A model generated the notes under the pieces. The model made no database searches. It had not been told where the DNA came from and was given only the letters and a program-made list of their open reading frames with translations. From the NCBI GenBank assembly GCA_020725555.1, contig DYEU01000024.1, positions 1 through 64,000 of the forward strand: a stretch of DNA of 64,000 bases, given 5' to 3'. This stretch comes from Desulfatibacillum sp. (GTDB lineage: Bacteria > Desulfobacterota > Desulfobacteria > Desulfobacterales > SpSt-501). Of the stretch, positions 8,418-17,257 are shown one piece after another. Positions within the stretch are counted from its first letter, which is position 1. Every line of letters begins with the position of its first letter. A program made the position numbers and the translations under genes.

Positions 8418-11329
8418 GCGGCGCTCGCCGAGGGCCGGGGTTGCTTCCCGGGCTCTTTCCGTGCCAGCAGCCGCCGGGCCAACCAGCCCCCCCCGGCCAG
8501 GGCCAGCAGGTCGAGCACGCCGCCACCGCCGGTCACGGCGAACACCAGAAGCGGCATGCCCGCCGCCGCCCAGAGAAGCAGCCTCGACCGCGGCACCGCG
8601 CCCGGCCGGCGGCCGGCCGGTTTTTCCCCGAGCGCCAGCATCATCTGGTTGAACCCCACGCCGGCCCAAAACACCCCTCCCGCTTGCGCACCGCTTCCGT
8701 AACGGCTGAGCGCATAACCGCCGACCAGGCCGGAGGCGGCCATGACGGCCGCGGCGTCGGAGAGGGCGTCCCGGATCCAGCCGCCGTCGATCCGTGCCGC
8801 CCCCCCCTCGTAGAGCGCGCCGCTCTCCTCGCCCTCTTCGGGGTCGATCGCCAGCGCCAGGGCGGCCGTGTTGTTCCACACCGGCTGCAGCGGGTTCGGG
8901 GCTGCGGCACCGGTGGTTTTGGCAACGGCGGCGGCAAGGTCGACGTAGGTCGTGCCCGCCAGGAACCTCAGGCTCCGGTGCACGTTCCGGTAAAACCGCC
9001 GTCCGCTTTGAATGGCCGCGAAGACCCCGCCGAGGTCGTCATCCTCCAGGATCAGGTCGGCCGCCTTGCAGGCCATGTCGGCGCCTTGCCGGCCCATGGC
9101 CATGCCCACGTCCGCCACCTTGAGCGCCAGGACGTCGTTGAAGCCGTCGCCGACCATGACGACGCTCAAACCGGCGCTCTGGTAGGATTGGATGATCTGC
9201 AGCTTCTGGGTGGGGGTGAGGCGGGCAAAGATGTGCGTGCGGGCCACCACCTCCCGCAGCCCGTTGAGGGCCGCGCCGCGCAGGTCCGCCGCATCGAGGA
9301 TCCGCAGCGGCTCGGACCCGCTCAGGCCGAGTTGGTTGCCGATGTACTGCGCGGTCAGGCTTTGGTCGCCGGTGAGGACGGCGGTCCGGATCCCGGCGCG
9401 GTGAAGCGACGCGATCAGGCCCTTGGCCTCGGGGCGCACCGGGTCGGAGAAGCCCACCAGCCCGGACCACACGAGGCCCGGCCCGGCCAGGTATCGGTCC
9501 TCCTCGCTGCCCTGCCGCCCCCAGCGGAAGGCCAGCCCCAGCACCCGGAGGCCCCGTCCGGCCATCCGGAAATTTTCGGCCTCGATCCGGGCGCGGGCCT
9601 CCTCCGTCAGGGGATGGACCTCTCCACCGCGGCGGAAATGGCTGCAGAGCGCCAGCACCTCGAAGGGGGCGCCCTTGACCGCCGTCAATTCCCGGTCTGC
9701 ATCCCATTGGTGGACCGTGACCATGTAGGGGTGGTGCTCGCTGCGGTGAAAGATCTCCACGATGGGGTGCTCGCCGCGGAAGCGGGTGGTGTGGATCCCC
9801 CGGCCCTCCGCAAAATGGATCAGGGCCGCTTCGGTGGAGGACCCCTCCAGGGAGCGGGTGCCTTCATGCAGCATGAAGGCTTCGTTGCAGAGCACCCCCA
9901 GCCGGACCAGCCAGTCGAGGTCGCCCGCCGCAGCCGTCGCCGCAAGCGGGTCGGAGGGTTCTTGGCCCCCCCGGCCCGGATCGATCGCATCGCAGCCGAC
10001 GCACAGGGCGGCCACGGTCATCTGGTTCAGGGTGAGGGTCCCGGTTTTGTCCAGGCACACGATCTGGGTCGAGGCGAGGTTGCCGAGCGCCCGCAGCCGG
10101 CGCACCAGGATGCGGCGGCGCCGGAGGTCGCGATGGCCGAAGGCGAAGGCGCTGGCGCTCAAGGTCGAAAGCCCCGAGGGGATCGCGCCGGCCGCAATCG
10201 CCAGGGCCTCTTTCAGCACCTGCAGGACCCCGTGTCCGCGCAAGAGGGAAAAAAGGCCGTAGGCCCCGGCCGCCCCTGCGCCCGCCGCCAGCAAATGCCG
10301 GATCCACCGGCGCATGTCTCTCGCCACGGCGGCCTCCGGCGGAAACACCGCCCCCAGATAGGACTGCAGCCGCCCCAACACGGTCTCCGCCCCGGTGGCG
10401 ACCACGACCGCCCGGCCGCTCCCTTCGACGACCAGGGTGCCGCGGTAGACCATGTTGGTGCGTTGGCTGAGCGGGGGATCGGGGTCGGGCGGGATGGCGG
10501 CCGATTTGAGGACCGGGATGCTCTCGCCGGTCAGCGCCGCCTCGTCCACGGACAGACGCTCGGCGCGGATCACGCGCGCATCGGCGGGGACCCGGGACCC
10601 GGGCACGAGGTCGAGGATGTCCCCGGGGACGAACTCGTCGAAGCCGACTTCGAAGATTTCCCGGCCGCGCAGGACCCGGGCCCTGAGTTCGACGGCCGCC
10701 CGCACTTCATCCAGCAGGCGTTCGGCTCGGTTCTCGGCGATGCTCGAGGCGAGGGCGTTGGCCAGGGCGATCGCGAGCGCCGTCACTCCCTCAACCACCC
10801 CTCCGGCCACAATCGCCAGCCCGGCCGCGGCCGCCACCAGAAGAACCGGAAGCTCGGTCATCTGCTTCTGCAAGATGACCCGAAAGGAACGGCCGGCCGT
10901 GACCGGCAAGGTGTTGGCTCCCTGCAGGCGAAGGCGCCGCCCCGCCTCCCGCCGCGAAAGTCCGGTGGATGACGAGACCTTGAACACGCCCAGGACCTCG
11001 CGGGCCTGCAGGCGGTGCCAGGGCAGCCGGGAGGCCTCCTCGGGCGAAAGGCGAAGCAGCGGGAGGCGACCGGCATCGGCCGCCGTCCCCCCGCCCTCCT
11101 CCCCCGAGGCCTTCAAGGCACGGGAAACGGCGGCCGATACCGCCCGGAGGGGCTGCCCGCGGGGGTAGCGCACCAGGACGCTGCCCGTGATCGGGTTCAC
11201 GACGACGTCCTGAAAGCCCGCCGCGAGGCGCAAGGCCTGATCGAGCCGTTTGGCCCGTGGGCGATCCCGGCGGATTTCCGGGATGCGAAAACGAACCCGC
11301 CCGGGCAGGGCGTGAATGATCTCCATCAT
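8414..11329 (-). CDS. Atypical P-type ATPase with N-terminal HMA_2-like domain
   Basis: 971 residues. Residues 1-85 form an HMA_2-like domain (ALPGRVRFRIPEI and NPITGSVLVRY). The rest has P-type ATPase features: LTGES, the phosphorylated DKTGTLT with Asp427, KGAPFEVL (nucleotide binding), GDGFNDVLALKVADVGMAMG (hinge) and about eight to ten membrane segments. Two ion-site positions are unusual. The M4 motif reads AIPSGLS instead of the PEGLP seen in the second ATPase at 14004-17054. The M6 motif reads PVWNNTAALALAID instead of LWINIISDIFPGLAL. So transport specificity may be changed or lost. It is the first gene of a minus-strand unit and overlaps the ArsA-like gene by four bases. The substrate is unknown. 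Confidence 0.85.
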   Translation of the reverse strand: MMEIIHALPGRVRFRIPEIRRDRPRAKRLDQALRLAAGFQDVVVNPITGSVLVRYPRGQPLRAVSAAVSRALKASGEEGGGTAADAGRLPLLRLSPEEASRLPWHRLQAREVLGVFKVSSSTGLSRREAGRRLRLQGANTLPVTAGRSFRVILQKQMTELPVLLVAAAAGLAIVAGGVVEGVTALAIALANALASSIAENRAERLLDEVRAAVELRARVLRGREIFEVGFDEFVPGDILDLVPGSRVPADARVIRAERLSVDEAALTGESIPVLKSAAIPPDPDPPLSQRTNMVYRGTLVVEGSGRAVVVATGAETVLGRLQSYLGAVFPPEAAVARDMRRWIRHLLAAGAGAAGAYGLFSLLRGHGVLQVLKEALAIAAGAIPSGLSTLSASAFAFGHRDLRRRRILVRRLRALGNLASTQIVCLDKTGTLTLNQMTVAALCVGCDAIDPGRGGQEPSDPLAATAAAGDLDWLVRLGVLCNEAFMLHEGTRSLEGSSTEAALIHFAEGRGIHTTRFRGEHPIVEIFHRSEHHPYMVTVHQWDADRELTAVKGAPFEVLALCSHFRRGGEVHPLTEEARARIEAENFRMAGRGLRVLGLAFRWGRQGSEEDRYLAGPGLVWSGLVGFSDPVRPEAKGLIASLHRAGIRTAVLTGDQSLTAQYIGNQLGLSGSEPLRILDAADLRGAALNGLREVVARTHIFARLTPTQKLQIIQSYQSAGLSVVMVGDGFNDVLALKVADVGMAMGRQGADMACKAADLILEDDDLGGVFAAIQSGRRFYRNVHRSLRFLAGTTYVDLAAAVAKTTGAAAPNPLQPVWNNTAALALAIDPEEGEESGALYEGGAARIDGGWIRDALSDAAAVMAASGLVGGYALSRYGSGAQAGGVFWAGVGFNQMMLALGEKPAGRRPGAVPRSRLLLWAAAGMPLLVFAVTGGGGVLDLLALAGGGWLARRLLARKEPGKQPRPSASAA

Positions 11330-11472
11330 GATTCGCTTTGCGCCCCCCTGATCGAGCCGCGCCCCTCCTCCCCCGGGCCTCAGGGGTTTGGCTATCCTTG
11401 GGGTAAGGGGCTATACCATGACCACCCGGCTTCGTGCTCTGTTTTTTCTTTCCCTAATAAAACTCTAACAAA

Positions 11473-11493
11473 ACCGCTATAGTTGGTAGCGGT
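11473..11493. promoter_or_regulatory. Inverted repeat in the divergent promoter region
   Basis: Perfect seven-base arms accgcta and tagcggt with a seven-base spacer. It sits between the divergent P-type ATPase gene (start 11329) and the small gene at 11533, in a locally AT-rich stretch that includes a ctaacaa element. It could be an operator controlling both directions. Confidence 0.4.
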
Positions 11494-11532
11494 ACGGCGA
11501 TGCAAACCTTGGTTCTGTGAGCGACGAGCCCC

Positions 11533-11823
11533 ATGATCTCCCAAGACTGCAGTTTAGCCGATTTCGCCCGCGCCCTGCGCGACAAAGACTACTTCGAAGT
11601 GATCCGCTTGGCCGATCTCGAGGCGACCGAGGCCGAGCGGCTCGCTTTGAAGGCCCGTGTGGATCCCGCCCGCCGCCTGCGCTGCGGCATGGAGTACGCC
11701 GAGCAGCTCAAGCAGGTTATCTTCTACCTGCGATATCGCGTGGTGCCCCGCGGGCTAAGCCCTCGCGACCTCGAACTCTTTCAATCCCTGGCCCCGATCG
11801 AGCGCTCGCGCCGCGGCCTTTAG
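11533..11823 (+). CDS. Hypothetical protein, 96 residues
   Basis: ATG at 11533. The product is a soluble-looking, charged helical protein (MISQDCSLADFARALRDKDY...), with no membrane segment and only two cysteines. I do not recognise the family. It is divergent from the P-type ATPase operon and heads a run of small plus-strand genes that includes an HMA_2-like protein, which suggests a link to the same metal-related module. Confidence 0.55.
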   Translation: MISQDCSLADFARALRDKDYFEVIRLADLEATEAERLALKARVDPARRLRCGMEYAEQLKQVIFYLRYRVVPRGLSPRDLELFQSLAPIERSRRGL

Positions 11824-11946
11824 CGGGGCCATCCCCCCGATCGCCCCCGGCCCCCGGAAGGGGTGCCAAGCGCCGCGGCGGCCTTTACCGATTTTTAGCA
11901 CAGTCCTCATCGCCGACTCACATGCCGCCGTTAGGGTGGCTGCACC

Positions 11947-12333
11947 ATGCGAACCGGCGCAAACCCCCGCAGCGACCCCCGGCAGCCAGGCAGGGCGGCC
12001 GCCGGCATGCAAAGCGGCAGGCCGAAGGGCCAACGAGCCGCAAGCCCCCGTCGCCGAACGATCCAGGGAGTCATTTGCCCGCGGTGCGCCTCCGAGGCCA
12101 TTTACCGCTACGGCCGCACGAAGTCCGGGAAAAAGCGCTTCCTCTGCCAGGCGTGCCGGCGCCAATTCACGCTGCGCCCTTCCGTCCGGCTGAGCCCCGC
12201 CGAGCGGCCCGCCTGCCCCGCATGCGGTGAGCCGATGCACGTCTACATGCGCGAAGGCGAGACGATCCGCTTTCGCTGCAGCCGTTATCCGAACTGCCGC
12301 ACCTTCTTCAAACGCGCCGTGAGGGAGGGTTGA
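11947..12333 (+). CDS. Double zinc-ribbon protein
   Basis: 128 residues from the first ATG, but the first 35-40 residues are low-complexity and basic, so the true start may be further in. Two zinc ribbons follow: CPRC..CQAC with YGRTKSGKKRFLCQACRRQF (the type found at the N-terminus of IS1 InsA and related DNA-binding proteins), then CPACGEPM..CSRYPNC, resembling a topoisomerase-type zinc finger. Its TGA overlaps the ATG of the HMA_2-like gene (TGATG). No transposase partner or terminal inverted repeats are present, so it is more likely a DNA- or RNA-binding or metal-sensing accessory protein than part of an insertion sequence. Confidence 0.6.
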   Translation: MRTGANPRSDPRQPGRAAAGMQSGRPKGQRAASPRRRTIQGVICPRCASEAIYRYGRTKSGKKRFLCQACRRQFTLRPSVRLSPAERPACPACGEPMHVYMREGETIRFRCSRYPNCRTFFKRAVREG

Positions 12334-12710
12334 TGGGCATGCGTTGCTACTGCCACCACGTGCCGGGACGGCTTCGCGTCAAGATCCCCGGCCTGCAAGG
12401 CGAACCGGCCGAGGCGGAGCGGGTGGAAACCGTCCTGCGGGCCATCCCGGGCGTCACCGGCGTGCGGGGGAACCCCTTGACGGGAAGCGTGGTCGTCCTT
12501 TACGACCCCGATCACACCGCCCAGGACCGCATCCTGAACATCTTGCAAGATCAGGGGTTGTTCGACGCGTCGCTGGCGATCACCCACGAGGAACAGGTGC
12601 GAGCCGCCGTGGCCGAGTTCGGCATGCGGCTCGGCCGGGCGGCCTTGGGTTGGGCGGTGGGGAAAAGCCTCGACGCAAGCGGGCTTTCGCTCTTGGCCGC
12701 TCTGCTGTAG
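12333..12710 (+). CDS. Small HMA_2-like domain protein
   Basis: About 125 residues. An HMA_2-like fold is indicated by HHVPGRLRVKIPGL and, about 35 residues on, GVRGNPLTGSVVVLYD, the same two motifs as at the N-termini of both P-type ATPases in this region. The C-terminus is a short helical or amphipathic segment. The first ATG (12333) overlaps the previous stop, and a second in-frame ATG lies at 12339. The protein may deliver or sense the ligand handled by the ATPases, or provide an exchangeable N-domain; this is inference. Confidence 0.7.
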   Translation: MGMRCYCHHVPGRLRVKIPGLQGEPAEAERVETVLRAIPGVTGVRGNPLTGSVVVLYDPDHTAQDRILNILQDQGLFDASLAITHEEQVRAAVAEFGMRLGRAALGWAVGKSLDASGLSLLAALL

Positions 12711-12828
12711 CCCGCCACGGCGAACCGTTCCGCCCGCTTTCTTCGTTTGCCCCTCGTTGCCTAAGAGCCCCCCGCCGTCCCTGGGCCCGCCGCCGCCACC
12801 CCCGGTGTGCGCGCGGCGGCCGGCCGGT

Positions 12829-14007
12829 TCAGCCCTCTTTCAGGATGTCCACCTTGTCGTCTTTTTCCCAGGGCAGATCCATGTCCGTGCGGCCGAAGTG
12901 GCCGTAACTCGCCAGTTTCTGAAAATAGCCGTCGGGGTGCTTGGAGGGCAGGTGGCGCAGGCGGAAGTGTTTCATGATGCCCGCCAGCCGGAACTCGAAG
13001 TGGCGCTCGAGCAAGTCCCGGATTTTCTCGTCGGGGACTTTCCCCGTCCCGAAGGTCTGGACCTGCAGGCTGACCGGCCGGGTGATCCCGATCGAGTAGC
13101 TGAGCATCACCTCGCAGGCGGCGGCCAGCCCGGCCGCCACGACGTTGCGCGCGGCGTAGCGCGCCGCATAGGCCCCGACGCGGTCCACCCGCATGGGGTC
13201 CTTTCCGCTCAGGGCGTCGCCGCTGTGGCGCGCGTATTCGCCGTAGGTGTCCACGGCGCTCTTTCTGCCGGTCAGCCCGGAGTGGTGGGAGGGTCCGCCC
13301 AGGTAGGGTCCGTCGGGGTTGATCAGGATGCGGGTCTCCTTGTCGGGCCGGATTTTCTGTTTCTGGAAGACCGGGGTGATCACCGCCTCGACGATGTCGG
13401 CCGTCAGCTTCTTGGAGTCCACCTGCTTGGGGTGCTCCAGGCTCGCCATCACCGTGAGGCTGTGGATCCGGGCCGGCTTGTTTCCCTCGTAGGCCACCCC
13501 CACCTGAACCTTGCCGTCCGGCAGCAGGTAGGGAAGGATCTTCCGGTGGCGGACCTCCGCCAGGCGCCGGGCCAGCTGGTTGGCCCGCACGATGGGCAGC
13601 GGCATCAGCTCCGGGGTCTGGTCGCAGGCGAACCCGAAGAGCGTCACCTGGTTCTTGGCGGCCACCTGGTCGATCTCCTCGTCGGAGAGCCGGGTCTCGT
13701 CGAAGCGGTGGGCCGTGTTGAGCGGCAGCTCCTGGGGGGCCGACAGAATGCTGCAGATCTTGGCGTTGAAGTCCGGCTGGTCGTAGCCGATCTTCTGGAT
13801 CACCTTGCGCGCCAGGTAGGAGAAGTCCACCTTCGCCTCGGAGGCGTAGCGCACGGCGATGAAGAGGATCGCGCTCGACACCGCGCACTCGGCCCGCACC
13901 CGGGAGAAGGGGTCCTGTTTCAAAAAGTGGTCGACGATGCAGTCGCTCACCTGGTCGCACATTTTGTCCGGATGGCCTTCGGTGACGGATTCCGAGGTGA
14001 AAATCAT
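12829..14007 (-). CDS. metK: S-adenosylmethionine synthetase, divergent form
   Basis: 392 residues, full length for bacterial methionine adenosyltransferase (ATP + L-methionine to S-adenosylmethionine). It keeps GHPDK (11-15), FGFACDQTPELMPLPI (about 124-139), the GLTGRK sequence, SGKDPMRVDR and AAYAARY-like motifs. Divergent points: the usual GGPxxDxGLTGRK reads GGPSHHSGLTGRK, with His242 where Asp is expected, and the N-terminal domain differs widely from housekeeping enzymes. Its ATG overlaps the stop of the P-type ATPase gene by four bases (ATGA), an unusual operon partner for metK. It may be a second, specialised copy. Whether it is fully active is uncertain. Confidence 0.85.
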   Translation of the reverse strand: MIFTSESVTEGHPDKMCDQVSDCIVDHFLKQDPFSRVRAECAVSSAILFIAVRYASEAKVDFSYLARKVIQKIGYDQPDFNAKICSILSAPQELPLNTAHRFDETRLSDEEIDQVAAKNQVTLFGFACDQTPELMPLPIVRANQLARRLAEVRHRKILPYLLPDGKVQVGVAYEGNKPARIHSLTVMASLEHPKQVDSKKLTADIVEAVITPVFQKQKIRPDKETRILINPDGPYLGGPSHHSGLTGRKSAVDTYGEYARHSGDALSGKDPMRVDRVGAYAARYAARNVVAAGLAAACEVMLSYSIGITRPVSLQVQTFGTGKVPDEKIRDLLERHFEFRLAGIMKHFRLRHLPSKHPDGYFQKLASYGHFGRTDMDLPWEKDDKVDILKEG

Positions 14008-17000
14008 GAGGTCTCCTCAACCGGATGGGGGGTGTGAGCCAGCTTGCGTGTCTCGTTAACGACGAGGGGTCCCAGGGCGCAGGCGCCGATGACGGCGAGA
14101 TCGGTCAGGCCGGGCGGCACCGCCCCGAGGAAACCCCGCAGCCCCGGAAGCGCCATGGTCAGCACCTGCAGCGCGAGGGAGCCGCCGACGGCCAGGTCGA
14201 GGTAGGGGTTGCGGGGGGGGCGCTTCGCCGAAAAGACGCTGCGGTGCTCCGAGCGGCAGCTGTAGGCGTGCAGGAGCTGGCCGAAGACGAGCGTTTGGAA
14301 GGCGAGCCCGCCTGCCCGCGGGCCCTGCCCGTAGCGGCCGATCCCGTAGAGGTAGGCCGCGAGGGCGCCGCCGCTGATGACCGCGGAGTCGAGCGCCATG
14401 GCGCGGAAGTCGCCGCGCGAGAAGAGCGGGGCGTCGCTGGGGCGCGGCGGCTGCGCCATCAGGTCAGGCTCCGGCTCCTCGCGCGAAAGGGCCAGCCCCG
14501 GGAAGATGTCCGAGATGATGTTGATCCACAAGAGCTGCATGACGCTTAACGGGAATCCTAAACCGAGGGCCATGCAGGCGAACATCACCATGATCTCGGT
14601 CAGGTTGGTGGAAAGAAAGAAGCGGACCGACTTGCGGATGTTCCCGTAGATCGTGCGCCCGCCGCGAAGGGCCTGGATCAGCTGCTCCAGCCGGTCGCCG
14701 TCGATGATGATGTCCGCGACCTCGCGCGCCACATCGGTGCCGGACTCGCCCATGGCGATGCCCAGGTTGGCCGCTTTCAGGGCCGGGCCGTCGTTGATCC
14801 CGTCGCCGGTCATGGCCACCACCCGGCCGGCGGACTGCAAGGCCTGAACGATCCGCAGCTTGTGCGCCGGGCTGACCCGGGAATAGACGTGAACGTTCTT
14901 GGCGAGGGCCTGGAGCCGCTCGGCGTCGAGCGAGGAGAGCTCGGCCGAGTCGAGGATCTTGAGCGGCTTTTCGCCGCCGAGGTTCAATTGGCGCGCCACG
15001 GCGTAGGCCGTGGTGCTTTGGTCGCCGGTGATCATCACGGTTTCGATGCCCGCTCTCTGGAAGGCGGCGATCAGCTCCGCCACCCCCGGCCGGATGGGGT
15101 CCTCCATCCCGGCCAGCCCCACCCAGACCATCGGCGCCGACTCGTCGATCGCCTGCTCCATCGTGAAGCGGTTGAAGGCAAAGCCGAGCACCCGCAAGCC
15201 GCGACCGGCCATGCGGTCGTTTTCGATGTGGATCTCCTGGCGGCGCTCCTCGGTAAGGGCCTTCACCCGCCCCTGCACCATTTCCCGATCGCACAGATCG
15301 AGGACGTCGTGCGGGCTGCCCTTGGTGAAGATGTAGCGGCAGTCCTCCGAGGGGCACGAGTGCAGGCTGCTCATGTACAGCCGGTTTTCCGAACGCAGGC
15401 GCAGCCCCACGAACCGAAAATCCTCCTGCAGGCCGACGATGTCGATCCCGGCCGCGGCCGCCACCCGCACCAGGGCCGTCTCCGTCGAGGAGCCGAAGAG
15501 TTCGAAGGCGCCGCTTTCCTTGTCCGCCGCGATCTTGACTTCGTTGCAGAGGGCACAGATGATCAACAGGTGGCGGATTTCGCCGACGCTGAGCGGATCG
15601 CGTCCCCCCGGCAGGCAGTCCAGCCGATCGTTGACGACGGTGAGGCGCGTGCGGCCGGAGAGGATTTCGGTCACCGTCATGCGATTCTCGGTGATGGTCC
15701 CGGTCTTGTCCAGGCAGATGGTCTGGACCGCGCCCAGGGTTTCCACGGCCTGCAGCCTGCGAACGAGAACCCCGTGGCGGCGCAGGTCGGTGATGCCCAT
15801 GGCGAAGTTGATCGTCGCCGCCATCGGCAGCCCCTCGGGCACGGCCGAGGCCGCCAGCGAGATCGACGTCTGCAACAGCCGCAAGAAGCCGTAGCCGCGC
15901 AGCCAGCCGATACCGAACACCACCCCGCAGATCGCCACGCAGGCCGCCACCAGCTGGTTGCCCAAGCGGGCGAGTTGGAGCTCGATCGGGGTCTTGGGGG
16001 TCTGGGTCTGCAGGAGCATCGTCTGGAGCATGCCGACCTGGGTGTGGCGCCCCACGGCCACGACCACCGCCAGTCCCTGGCCGCCGGTCACGAGCGTGCC
16101 CATGTAGGCCATGTTGGCGCGGTCGGCGAGCGGGGTGTTCTCGTGCGCCAATCGCTTGGCTTCCTTGTGCACCGGCAGGCTCTCGCCGGTCAGCATCGAC
16201 TCGTCGATGCTGAGGCGGTCGGCGGCGAGGATCCGGCTGTCGGCGGCCACGTAGACCCCCGGCTTCAGGACCAGGAGGTCCCCGACGGTCACCTCCTCCA
16301 CCGCGAGATGGAGCGAGCGCCCCTCCCGGATGACTTCCGCCGTCGGGTGAACGAGTTCCCGGAGGGCCTCCATGGATTTTTCGGCGCCGCTCTCCGTGAA
16401 GTAGCCGATGCAGGCGTTGGCCAGCACAACGCCGCCGATGACGGCCGCATCGAGGAGGCCGCCGGTCAAAAGCGAAATGCCCGCTGCAGCCCCCAACAGC
16501 ATCACCGGCAGGGAGTTCAACTGCTGGAAGAACAGCTCGGCCTGGGAGCGCGGCTCGGGCTTGGGCAGGAGGTTGGGTCCGTAGGCTTTGAGCCGTTCGG
16601 CGGCTTCGCCGTCGGTGAGCCCGGCGGTGGCGTCGGTGCGCAGGATGGAGGCGGCCACCGGGGCCTCCAGCGTGTGCCAGGGCTTGTCAAGCGGGGTAGC
16701 GCCGTCCGCCTCCGGGGACAAAAAGCGCTTGAGCGTTTCCACCGGCAGGCGCCGAACGGGAGCGCGCCGGGCCGCCGGTTCGGACTCGCCCTCGGATGCC
16801 GCGGCCTGTGGCGACCCGTCATCCCGGATTTCCACCAGGATCTCTTCGAGCAGAAAGCGGATGGTGTGGTGGTCGTTGTCGGAGTTGAAGGTGACCAGCA
16901 GGTTGCCCGTGAGGGGGTTGGCCGAGGCCGAGTAAATCTCCGTTTCCCGTGCGAGCCTCTGCTCGAGGGCCCGTTTGAGCGTCTCCGAACCGAACAAGCC

Positions 17001-17054
17001 CTCGATCTTGAAGCGGGCCCGGCCCTCAACCCGGGTGTGAACCGCCTGAATCAT
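14004..17054 (-). CDS. P-type cation-transporting ATPase (PacL-like) with N-terminal HMA_2-like domain
   Basis: 1016 residues from the ATG at 17054, which is preceded by a GGAG ribosome binding site. An HMA_2-like domain (about 1-90; RVEGRARFKIEGL and SANPLTGNLLVTF) is followed by a linker and a P2-type core: LTGESLPVHKEA, AVPEGLP in M4, ICLDKTGTITENRMTV with Asp449, GDGINDGPALKAANLGIAMG, and M6 LLWINIISDIFPGLAL. It keeps the canonical PEGLP, unlike the ATPase at 8414-11329. The order is DUF5132 gene, HMA_2 gene, this gene, metK, all on the minus strand. The substrate is probably a divalent cation, not resolved here. Confidence 0.88.
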   Translation of the reverse strand: MIQAVHTRVEGRARFKIEGLFGSETLKRALEQRLARETEIYSASANPLTGNLLVTFNSDNDHHTIRFLLEEILVEIRDDGSPQAAASEGESEPAARRAPVRRLPVETLKRFLSPEADGATPLDKPWHTLEAPVAASILRTDATAGLTDGEAAERLKAYGPNLLPKPEPRSQAELFFQQLNSLPVMLLGAAAGISLLTGGLLDAAVIGGVVLANACIGYFTESGAEKSMEALRELVHPTAEVIREGRSLHLAVEEVTVGDLLVLKPGVYVAADSRILAADRLSIDESMLTGESLPVHKEAKRLAHENTPLADRANMAYMGTLVTGGQGLAVVVAVGRHTQVGMLQTMLLQTQTPKTPIELQLARLGNQLVAACVAICGVVFGIGWLRGYGFLRLLQTSISLAASAVPEGLPMAATINFAMGITDLRRHGVLVRRLQAVETLGAVQTICLDKTGTITENRMTVTEILSGRTRLTVVNDRLDCLPGGRDPLSVGEIRHLLIICALCNEVKIAADKESGAFELFGSSTETALVRVAAAAGIDIVGLQEDFRFVGLRLRSENRLYMSSLHSCPSEDCRYIFTKGSPHDVLDLCDREMVQGRVKALTEERRQEIHIENDRMAGRGLRVLGFAFNRFTMEQAIDESAPMVWVGLAGMEDPIRPGVAELIAAFQRAGIETVMITGDQSTTAYAVARQLNLGGEKPLKILDSAELSSLDAERLQALAKNVHVYSRVSPAHKLRIVQALQSAGRVVAMTGDGINDGPALKAANLGIAMGESGTDVAREVADIIIDGDRLEQLIQALRGGRTIYGNIRKSVRFFLSTNLTEIMVMFACMALGLGFPLSVMQLLWINIISDIFPGLALSREEPEPDLMAQPPRPSDAPLFSRGDFRAMALDSAVISGGALAAYLYGIGRYGQGPRAGGLAFQTLVFGQLLHAYSCRSEHRSVFSAKRPPRNPYLDLAVGGSLALQVLTMALPGLRGFLGAVPPGLTDLAVIGACALGPLVVNETRKLAHTPHPVEETS

Positions 17055-17257
17055 GCTCGCTCCGGCAAGGCGTTCGCTTGCGGTCCTCTGGGGGTGGATC
17101 CGGTTGCGACCCGCGAAATCGGCCGCGCATCCCGGGGGGGGAAAGCTTCGAATCCGGCGATGTCGGGGCGGAGAGCCTGATCGGCCGTTTCGCTTCCCGG
17201 CCCTCACGCAACCAGCCCCCGTACGGGCGGTCTTGCGGGCGCCGGGGGCGAAAACCG

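Noticed and set aside
8441-10972. An 843-codon open frame on the plus strand opposite the first P-type ATPase
   Set aside because: It is an antisense shadow of a high-GC gene, with repetitive Gln/Arg/His/Gly composition and no family motif. The minus-strand gene has full P-type ATPase motifs.
11947-12333. IS1 insertion sequence
   Set aside because: Only the zinc ribbon resembles InsA. There is no InsB frame and no terminal inverted repeats, and the gene overlaps a host-type gene.
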